A DNA stretch of 21,052 bases from a virus: the IMG/VR virus record IMGVR_UViG_3300007775_000027, positions 1-21,052 of that record. The stretch is one strand, 5' to 3'. A program made the position numbers and the translations under genes. Of the stretch, positions 14,901-21,052 are shown piece by piece (the stretch's first letter is position 1; every line of letters begins with the position of its first letter). The notes under the pieces are model-generated. The model was not told the DNA's origin and did not search any database. It saw nothing but the letters and a program-made list of their open reading frames with translations.

Positions 14901-16674
14901 CCTGAACCTCCGGGCTATCATTCAGATTGACTGCATTCTCCTGTGTCAGCGTGTCCTGTGCCGTCTGCTGTCGCCTTGCCATCTCCAACTGCTCAGGGAT
15001 ACGGCCATACGGCTGAACCAACTGGTATTCTTCAAACTCCATGATCTCTTCCCACAGTCGTGCCAAACGCACAGATGGGAAGTGCTGCAACAGTTCCTTG
15101 TCCACATTGAGAACTTGGGACTCCAAAGTCATCAGGTTCTGGGTAAGCTGCTGTTTGCGAGCGTAGTGGCTGGCACCCTTCGGTATCAGCTTACCATTCG
15201 CTGTCAGATCTTCTTTTCCGATCTGCTTGAACAGCTTGGCCCCTGTCTCCTTGTCGGCCACCCTGATAGTCTCTTTCCGACTGGCAAGATAGCGTCGGGA
15301 CAGGTACACCTCCGCATTGATAATGTCCACCAAGAAGTTTTTCTCGAACTCGTTCATGTTGTGCTGGAAGAATCGCTGGCTGGCGTTCTCAAGCCGCTGT
15401 ACTTCAAACTTAGTCTTTTCGCCTGGTGTCCTGAAACCAACAGCTTCACGCGGGGCACCTGCATACTCGTCCATCTTGCGCTCGGTCTCTTCGATCTTGA
15501 AGTCGGCATTGAGCACTGTTGGATCAGGTGCCAAGTTCTTCACATCTCCGCCGTTGGCGATGTAATAAGTGACTTCACCTTTGTCCCCCGTGATCTCTTC
15601 ATCCACATCGCCTGTGATAACACGATCAGGAATCAGCATATCATCAAAAGCGTCAGCCTTAGCGTTCTCAAGGTGGTTGATGTAGTACTGCATACCTAAC
15701 AAGTTCTCCAGCGCCCCCATGCCCCACAGGTTATTCTTGCGCTGGCGGTAGCTGGCATGAAAGATCAACGGTTGCCCGTTCCACGTATCTACTGACTCAT
15801 TGCGGATCACATACCGGCGATCCACTACAGTCACGCACCGATTCTTATACAACACTTGATTGTCGAGATCGTAGATGTCGCCATAGAAGTCCAGAAACTC
15901 GACGAACTCGCCTATGATGTACTGAGCGAATGAGCCGAACCCATCAAGGCTTGCCTGCTCTGTCTTCCGAATGTCCTCTGTCTTCATCCCCCGAGCGTGA
16001 CTGCGGATCTTCATAATCTTGTCCCACACATCTCGCTGGTAGTTTAGATCAGGGCGCTCTTCGATATCCCGAGCCGCCTCACCTATAGTTTTAACTGACC
16101 GTATGATCTTCGGGGTGTGCTCCCAGTCAATAGCGAATGGGTTAAACACGATATCTTTCGGAGCAATCCGTTGGATGCGGGGACCAACATAGCCCTGCAC
16201 CAGTTCATCGTCTGGCATCTGATGCTGCTCATTCACATAGACCACTTGAGCAAAGCAGTCCCCGTCTATCCAGTCATCAACCAATTCTGTAACTTTGATG
16301 TCAAATTTGCTCATCCGATGTTTGGTGCGTAAGTACGCCTCGATGCCCTCCCTGACTTTCGATGTGACACTCTTCTCATCCTCGCCCTCGAACTCAAACC
16401 AATGGTCGTTCGGCATTAACCCTTGGACATAATTGGCCTTAAGGTTATCATATAGCTGCATGAGCTTGGGCCGATGAGTAGTGTGGTTGTGCCCATTGCT
16501 GTCATTCTCGGTGGTCTCAGTAGATGTGGCGTACTTGTACTGATTGACTTCATCAACGATCTGTTCACGCTGGATCTTAGCGTCTTTCCACTGGTCCCAG
16601 AAGCTAGATATAGTAGTTGCCATCTGGTCGGGGTTGCCGATAATCTCTTCAAATAGGTCGAGCGATTGATTCAT
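14881..16674 (-). CDS. Portal protein (head-tail connector), 597 aa
   Basis: ATG at 16674 follows the terminase TAA with no gap (TAAATG), and GGAGA lies 7 nt upstream; the stop is TAA 14883-14881. The N-terminal helices carry FWDQWKDAKIQREQIVDEVN (~25-44), then RPKLMQLYDNLKANYVQGLM (~68-87), a motif typical of podovirus portals. The wing region (IQRIAPKDIVFNPFA...) and the stretch YRQRKNNLWGMGALENLLGM (~311-330) with NHLENAKADAFDDML follow. The clip/crown part has TPGEKTKFEVQRLENASQRF. The C-terminal barrel is helical and Gln-rich (QLEMARRQQTAQDTLTQ). Length is in the range of T7 gp8 (536 aa). The protein should form the dodecameric ring through which terminase pumps DNA and onto which adaptor and internal core dock. 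Confidence 0.88.
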   Translation of the reverse strand: MNQSLDLFEEIIGNPDQMATTISSFWDQWKDAKIQREQIVDEVNQYKYATSTETTENDSNGHNHTTHRPKLMQLYDNLKANYVQGLMPNDHWFEFEGEDEKSVTSKVREGIEAYLRTKHRMSKFDIKVTELVDDWIDGDCFAQVVYVNEQHQMPDDELVQGYVGPRIQRIAPKDIVFNPFAIDWEHTPKIIRSVKTIGEAARDIEERPDLNYQRDVWDKIMKIRSHARGMKTEDIRKTEQASLDGFGSFAQYIIGEFVEFLDFYGDIYDLDNQVLYKNRCVTVVDRRYVIRNESVDTWNGQPLIFHASYRQRKNNLWGMGALENLLGMQYYINHLENAKADAFDDMLIPDRVITGDVDEEITGDKGEVTYYIANGGDVKNLAPDPTVLNADFKIEETERKMDEYAGAPREAVGFRTPGEKTKFEVQRLENASQRFFQHNMNEFEKNFLVDIINAEVYLSRRYLASRKETIRVADKETGAKLFKQIGKEDLTANGKLIPKGASHYARKQQLTQNLMTLESQVLNVDKELLQHFPSVRLARLWEEIMEFEEYQLVQPYGRIPEQLEMARRQQTAQDTLTQENAVNLNDSPEVQDVGTAA

Positions 16675-18291
16675 TTATCTTCTCCGTCCACCGAATCTGG
16701 ATGCGATTCGTGACTCAGTACCCGTCACTTCTGACTGGCCCTGGCCTCTACGCAGGCCTATGTGGTTTGTGCTCACTGTTGGTTTCTTGGCATTCTTGAC
16801 TGCGGTGCACACCGCATCCTTCAAGTCATCATTCTTTGACCGCATCTCTTTGAGCTGCTTTTCTAGGTCCGCCATCCACCCGCCCTTGTAGTGTTTGATG
16901 GTGCCGGCTGCATAGACTGGCTCCAGTATCATCATGTGTCGCTCTTCTTTCGACATGTTGCGCGGGACAGCCTTGGCCTTTACTGTGAGATGCAAGCCGT
17001 CATTGCGTACATACTCTGTCATCTGGTCGGCGATAAGCTTACCTGCACCGTCGGATTCAATATGGATGTGCTTGAAGCGCCACATATCGTAGAGCTTGGA
17101 GATGTGTCGGTAGTAAACGCTGTACTTGTCTGTCTGGAACTGCACTAGGTCCAGCAGGTAGATAAAGCCCTCGTCGTCAATGCCTATGACAGCGATAGCC
17201 GTATAGTCGGCCTTCTTGGCTGACTTCGCCTTGGCATCGGTCCAGGCCAGGTCCATGCCCGCAACCACGTTCAACTTCTTGTCTCCGTAGTACCAGATGC
17301 TCCCTACTCGGGTAAGGAACTTGCGGTTGTAATATTGGAACTCACTGGTCATCACATCCGGGTTGTGATTCGTGTTGTTGTAATACTGGGCAAAGAACTG
17401 TACCAGCTTACCAACGGACACGTACTCGGCCTTCTTCTTAGCCAGCTCCTTGACATCAAACCCGTACCACTCTCCGGTCTCAGGCGCTCTCGTGCGCGGC
17501 CACAGGAACTCACCCAGGCCATCGCCCTTGGTCTCTACCTCCCGCTTCATCACAGTCCACTGCGGTACAGCGCCTGTCTGCTCCCCTGTCTCCGGATCGA
17601 TTGTCGGTAGCTCAGCTTCCATAAACTGATGCCACACATCCTTCTCGTGGTATAGTGTGCCTACGGCACGAGTGACAGCCCCGGTATTCTTAATGGCGAT
17701 GAAGTCAGCCACTGAGTCCTCTACATCTTTGCGGCCGGCGTCCGTGTATGCATTTGTCTGCACCACGATGTCATCAAGCAGCAGAACATCACAGTGAAGG
17801 CCCGTCGCACTGGAGCCTACCGTCTTGATGATCAGCGTGTAGTCGCGGATACGACGCTTCTTGCGCTCTGGGTGGTCCGTGTTAATAGCCCAAGTTGCCC
17901 ACTTGTCTCTCATCGACTTCCGCTTGTGGAACATCTCAGGCCACAGGAGTCGGTATTCATCGCTTTCCAGCATTTGCTTTATAGCTGAAATCTGCAACTT
18001 GGCTAAATCATCGCCGGCTGTTAGATATACCATCGTAATCCAAGGCTTCTTGGTGATCATCCACGCAGCATAGCAGGCTAGAATATGGCTCTTCAGATGA
18101 CCACGTGGCAGCAGCATGAGGAAGTGTTCGTTATCGCCATTCTCCAGGGCCAGAGCCGCCTCCTGGTGGATATCCCCGTAGACATAGCCAGGGTTCACAT
18201 ACTGCATGAACCGAAAGAGTGAGCCTTCGTAATAAGCCCGCAGTTCCTTCTCTTTCTGGGTCAGCGTCGGGAGCTTAGTTGGTTCCGCCAT
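16675..18291 (-). CDS. terL: Terminase large subunit (packaging ATPase and nuclease), 538 aa
   Basis: I start at ATG 18291, 8 nt after AAGG, rather than the adjacent GTG at 18294; it overlaps the small-subunit gene by 17 nt. The N-terminal ATPase has the Walker A-like LLPRGHLKS at residues ~60-68 and Walker B CDVLLLDDI at ~167-175, with a coupling GTLYHEKD at ~211-218. The C-terminal RNase H-like nuclease shows its acidic residues in AGMDLAW (D347), HIESDGAGK (E412/D414) and NDDLKDAV (D489/D492). The C-terminus is basic (RIASRFGGRRR), as in many podovirus terminases. It cuts concatemers and drives DNA into the procapsid through the portal, which is encoded immediately downstream. Length fits T7 gp19-type and related enzymes (about 530-590 aa). 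Confidence 0.93.
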   Translation of the reverse strand: MAEPTKLPTLTQKEKELRAYYEGSLFRFMQYVNPGYVYGDIHQEAALALENGDNEHFLMLLPRGHLKSHILACYAAWMITKKPWITMVYLTAGDDLAKLQISAIKQMLESDEYRLLWPEMFHKRKSMRDKWATWAINTDHPERKKRRIRDYTLIIKTVGSSATGLHCDVLLLDDIVVQTNAYTDAGRKDVEDSVADFIAIKNTGAVTRAVGTLYHEKDVWHQFMEAELPTIDPETGEQTGAVPQWTVMKREVETKGDGLGEFLWPRTRAPETGEWYGFDVKELAKKKAEYVSVGKLVQFFAQYYNNTNHNPDVMTSEFQYYNRKFLTRVGSIWYYGDKKLNVVAGMDLAWTDAKAKSAKKADYTAIAVIGIDDEGFIYLLDLVQFQTDKYSVYYRHISKLYDMWRFKHIHIESDGAGKLIADQMTEYVRNDGLHLTVKAKAVPRNMSKEERHMMILEPVYAAGTIKHYKGGWMADLEKQLKEMRSKNDDLKDAVCTAVKNAKKPTVSTNHIGLRRGQGQSEVTGTESRIASRFGGRRR

Positions 18292-18853
18292 CACTCATGC
18301 CTTCGTGCAGTTTCTCAATGGCCGCTTGACGATCAGCCTCGTCTTGGGCATCTTCCTTTTCCTGTGCATCCGCCTTAGCGTTTGGACGGCCAACAGGACG
18401 CTTTGCTAACCGACTGTTGATATCTAGCAATAATCTGGCAGCGCCTGTGTCGCCTTTCTTGGCGCTTGCCATAATTCCTCTCTTAGCGTAACTAGCGTCC
18501 CTATCGGCCATATCCTCCCGCCACTGCTCCAGCCCTTCATAGCCTTTGCTTTTGTCTCCCTCTACGAACCATTTGCAGTTGCACAATCTGCGCCAGTGCT
18601 TCATTGAGCCGACCAGCCTCATGGCTGCATCGTACTCGTCAACACTATTCATGTACACATGGTAGGCACTGATCAGCCCTTCCGACAGTCTGTCCTTGTC
18701 AGACAGATTATACATCGGTGTATACCGCTTCTTGCTTGACGGCTGAATGGCTTCGACAAACAAGCTCTGAGTGCGAAGTGTGCCACGACTGTCAAGCAGG
18801 AGAGTCGGGTCTGCATTGTCGTGGGCGAACCCTTCGTACTTAGTATAGTCCAT
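18275..18853 (-). CDS. terS: Probable terminase small subunit, 192 aa
   Basis: ATG at 18853 is inside a small hairpin; AAGG lies about 9 nt upstream and is weak. The stop TAA (18277-18275) is inside the large-subunit gene, so the two are coupled. The N-terminal half has TPMYNLSDKDRLSEGLISAY (~45-64) and MRLVGSMKHWRRLCNCKWF (~78-96). The middle has YAKRGIMASAKKGDTGAARL (~122-141), a helix-turn-helix-like and oligomerisation stretch typical of phage small terminases, then LAKRPVGRPNAKA and a charged coiled coil (EKEDAQDEADRQAAIEKLHE). The protein should recognise phage DNA and regulate the large subunit. The call rests on place plus this helical, charged pattern. Two close cysteines (CNC, ~92-94) are noted but no zinc site is evident. 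Confidence 0.8.
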   Translation of the reverse strand: MDYTKYEGFAHDNADPTLLLDSRGTLRTQSLFVEAIQPSSKKRYTPMYNLSDKDRLSEGLISAYHVYMNSVDEYDAAMRLVGSMKHWRRLCNCKWFVEGDKSKGYEGLEQWREDMADRDASYAKRGIMASAKKGDTGAARLLLDINSRLAKRPVGRPNAKADAQEKEDAQDEADRQAAIEKLHEGMSDGGTN

Positions 18854-18861
18854 TGACTATA
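18844..18861 (-). promoter_or_regulatory. Hairpin with the small-terminase start codon in its loop
   Basis: On the minus strand TATAGTC (18861-18855), AATG loop, GACTATA (18850-18844) is a perfect 7-bp inverted repeat. The four-base loop contains the ATG at 18853. The AAGG ribosome site ends 1 nt before the stem. The second stem arm encodes the first residues after Met (Asp-Tyr). Such a structure could limit initiation or bring a distant ribosome site close to the start. The stem is AU-rich (2 of 7 pairs GC), so its stability is modest. Confidence 0.45.
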
Positions 18862-18906
18862 GCCTTATTGCCATAATGTTTGTTCCTGCATTTACACAAA
18901 TCCCCG

Positions 18907-18920
18907 CTGTTAATTAACAG
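18907..18920. repeat. 14-bp perfect palindrome over the tailspike stop
   Basis: CTGTTAATTAACAG is fully self-complementary and contains the TAA stop of the tailspike gene (18912-18910). It lies in the 56-nt gap before the small terminase (18854-18909). No T-run follows on the minus strand (GCGGGGATTT follows), so it is a poor terminator. It may be chance, a protein-binding site, or a transcript 3'-end structure. The remainder of the gap shows only a weak promoter-like arrangement (TTGTGT then CATTAT at about 15 nt). Confidence 0.35.
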
Positions 18921-21052
18921 AGCGCGAGACCTCCCTCCACACATCACTACGAACATTTATCAAGGTGATGTTGTCGTTAGTGTCGCCAGTGAAATCTGCC
19001 CCACCAGCAAGGAGTATGCTTCCACCGTTGGCAATGGTTGTATTAGAGTCTATTCTAATATTTATTATTTGTGATGGGTAGGCATCGTCAAAATCAGTGA
19101 TTGATGTAGCTCCAGTATTAGCTGTCTCAAATTGAACAACACCAGTTCTCCTCGTTCTTACCGATGGGGTTGTGTCGCCGTCTGTAAATATCACAAGGTC
19201 AAACTCATCAATATTATTCAGTAATAAACCATCATATTCGTTTCCTTGTACTACATTTTTAGATGTCGTAGTTGTATGACTTAGATTATAATCAAAGGCA
19301 TAAGTAAACCGACTTCCAGCAGTAAACTTATTGTTTCTCAATGAGACACCGTCAGTAGTGCCTGCGGGGAGAAACCTTACCCCTTTCCCGTCTGTGCCAT
19401 CAGCCTTTCCACAATCATTAAATTCATTATTGTCTATAGATAGTTCAGTAATGTCAGTGACTTCTATTACTGGTCTTCCATCACCCCCCGATGCGTAGTG
19501 AAAATAGTTATTGTTAATTTTTATAAAGCTACCTAATAACAGAGATACCGTGGGATTCCCGGATGTGGCCACGGTGTCTAATGAATTGTTCTCATAATAT
19601 AAGTCATAGACCTCATAGTTACTCCCTATTTGAGTTGCCACATTTGTAGTATTGTATATATCATTATCTCTAACATGGATTGTTTTTACCCCATCTATAT
19701 TCATACCTCTAACAGAATCTCTGATCGTATTGTTGATTACATGGATATTATTTGGAGGGGCTGTTTTTGGCGTAGTAGACGCCCCTTGAACTAATGTTAT
19801 GCCCCAGTTAGCAGTTAGATTCTTCATTGTATTATTTGTTATATAGATACCGGAATATGGTTCATCAACGGTGTCTTGAACGTGCGATGAGGAGACGAGG
19901 CTAACAGCTCCTGCTGTTCCTCCTATAGCGTCAAAAATATTACTATTTATGTGTATCTCATTCAGCCTGTCGCTATCATAGTTAGGCTCCATATCTATAG
20001 CCCCAGGCATAGTTGACTTGGTGCAATTTACAAAATAATTATTTTTAATCCACACATTCTCGCCATTTGTTAAAGATATGGCATTTCTGTTCTCATTATT
20101 AACCCCATCAAAAATATTATTCTTTATCCATACATTTTTAGGATGCGGTGTGTTTGCCCCAGTTGGAGCAAAGCCACCAAAATAAATGGCATCCCCTTCA
20201 AAAGCTCTGAAATAACACCACTCAATAACAACATTCTCAGATCCACGGATAATGACTTGAAAATTTGACTCATTAAAAGCCGTTTCAGAGAGACCATTAA
20301 ATTTTAGGTCTGTGATTCGGATATTGTCATACGCAGAACTCCCATCAAATGTACGTAGGATATGAACGCCAGACGATTCTTTTTCCAAAACAGACTCAAA
20401 ACCATCACCAAATATATGTTGTCCGTCCTTTAGTACTATGTCTGCAAGCACATAGGTACCAGCGGGGAAGTATATTCTATTCTCCCCGCTATCAACTGCG
20501 CTCTGTACGGATGTGCTATCATTGGTTACGCCGTCTCCAGTCGCCCCAAACCAGAGCACGTTCACCGCGCCAGGGAACTGCCTAACCCACGCACCGCTCG
20601 CCCCAGTAGTGTCACTGTTCGGAGGGATGTAAATACCATTCTGCGTGTCTGCTGTGACTTCGGCTGAGAGGTCGGATGAATTCCAAACAAATACCCCGTG
20701 GTATCCGTCATTGACAGATGCCCGATAAAGTACTCGTAGCGTCCGTGCGGATGACGGAATACCCAAGCCTTTTGCCGCAGTGATGTCTGACACCACATAG
20801 TCGGTTGACATTGTTTGTGTAGCAGCATAGGCGCTTGTGTCGTCAAGCACTGTGCCCATGAATGCACTCACACCAGATAAGCCTAGTGTAGCAATGGCCG
20901 CAACAACATCATCGATGTACTTCTTAGTCGCGGCATCGGAATTATTTACAGGGGCAGCGAGATTATGAATGTAGTTGCTATTCATATCCAACTGAGCCTG
21001 CATCGCGTTGGTGCCGGTGGTATCGTCACCGTACAGATTCAACAGGCGACTC
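18910..21052 (-). CDS. Tailspike / tail fibre with pectate-lyase-like beta-helix, 5'-partial
   Basis: The frame is open to the right edge (residues SRLLNLYGDD...), so the N-terminus and start lie outside; a TTG at 21042 is only the first permitted start inside. Numbering from 21042, residues ~19-45 contain a fibre motif (NYIHNLAAPVNNSDAATKKY) that is common in phage tail fibres. Residues ~55-158 form a beta domain with VFVWNSSDLSAEV and GAWVRQF. From ~160 comes a right-handed beta-helix of the Pectate_lyase_3 type: WFGATGDGVTNDST, RIYFPAGTYVLAD, GQHIFGDGFESVL, then many coils of the NVWIKNNIFDGV and NIHVINNTIRDS kind. The C-terminal ~100 residues are a separate beta domain. Such spikes are trimeric and bind or cut host surface polysaccharide. 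Catalytic residues cannot be assigned. From about 20450 downwards the DNA is much more AT-rich than its neighbours, suggesting an exchanged receptor-binding module. Confidence 0.85.
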   Translation of the reverse strand, partial: SRLLNLYGDDTTGTNAMQAQLDMNSNYIHNLAAPVNNSDAATKKYIDDVVAAIATLGLSGVSAFMGTVLDDTSAYAATQTMSTDYVVSDITAAKGLGIPSSARTLRVLYRASVNDGYHGVFVWNSSDLSAEVTADTQNGIYIPPNSDTTGASGAWVRQFPGAVNVLWFGATGDGVTNDSTSVQSAVDSGENRIYFPAGTYVLADIVLKDGQHIFGDGFESVLEKESSGVHILRTFDGSSAYDNIRITDLKFNGLSETAFNESNFQVIIRGSENVVIEWCYFRAFEGDAIYFGGFAPTGANTPHPKNVWIKNNIFDGVNNENRNAISLTNGENVWIKNNYFVNCTKSTMPGAIDMEPNYDSDRLNEIHINSNIFDAIGGTAGAVSLVSSSHVQDTVDEPYSGIYITNNTMKNLTANWGITLVQGASTTPKTAPPNNIHVINNTIRDSVRGMNIDGVKTIHVRDNDIYNTTNVATQIGSNYEVYDLYYENNSLDTVATSGNPTVSLLLGSFIKINNNYFHYASGGDGRPVIEVTDITELSIDNNEFNDCGKADGTDGKGVRFLPAGTTDGVSLRNNKFTAGSRFTYAFDYNLSHTTTTSKNVVQGNEYDGLLLNNIDEFDLVIFTDGDTTPSVRTRRTGVVQFETANTGATSITDFDDAYPSQIINIRIDSNTTIANGGSILLAGGADFTGDTNDNITLINVRSDVWREVSRSVN

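Noticed and set aside
14845-15699. 284-aa plus-strand frame opposite the portal gene
   Set aside because: Antisense to a confidently identified portal; Leu/Ile/His-rich composition typical of an antisense frame.
18854-18909. Phage or sigma70 promoter before the small terminase
   Set aside because: Only poor -35/-10 matches and a CTATAG string that is part of the hairpin; no second copy elsewhere in the window to support a phage polymerase consensus.

Overview
The window is a late (structural) gene block of a short-tailed double-stranded DNA phage of the Caudoviricetes, most like the T7-type podovirus plan. All 17 genes read on the minus strand, from high to low coordinates. Junctions are very tight (1-26 nt overlaps, one of 95 nt, or gaps of 0-62 nt). 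Nearly every start has a Shine-Dalgarno (SD) site, often embedded in the stop region of the gene before it. No tRNA, integrase, IS element, CRISPR array, replication gene or lysis gene is visible, and no stretch over 300 bases lacks a gene. The host cannot be read from the sequence. The T7-type set of ejection proteins argues for a Gram-negative host.

In transcription order, the window opens with a tailspike or tail fibre (18910-21052, cut by the right edge) with a pectate-lyase-like beta-helix. The DNA-packaging pair follows: small terminase (18275-18853) and large terminase (16675-18291). The head module runs from portal (14881-16674) through two small overlapping genes of opposite charge (14493-14900 and 14396-14587), scaffold (13643-14386) and major capsid protein (12634-13617) to a probable decoration protein (12086-12619). 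A GC-rich hairpin (12033-12062) then separates the head genes from the tail genes, at the same relative place as T7's terminator Tphi.

The tail and ejection module comprises an adaptor (tail tubular A-like, 11264-12022), an unrecognised acidic-tailed protein (10794-11267), a nozzle (tail tubular B-like, 8193-10787), a degenerate GNAT-like protein (7723-8193) and three presumed internal or ejection proteins (7271-7723, 2941-7278, 1038-2939). The block ends with a collagen-like fibre protein (440-1063) and a small beta-rich protein (2-430).

Together these genes would build a procapsid around the scaffold, fill it through portal and terminase, close it with adaptor and nozzle, load internal proteins for DNA ejection, and add receptor-binding parts. 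The order matches T7 genes 8-16, with two differences: the terminase genes come before the portal, and a tailspike gene precedes them. This is a mostly ordinary phage structural region. The points worth a second look are the opposite-charge overlapping genes, the start-codon hairpin of the small terminase, the AT-rich tailspike body, the GNAT-like protein lacking its usual P-loop glycines, and a beta-rich segment in the nozzle.
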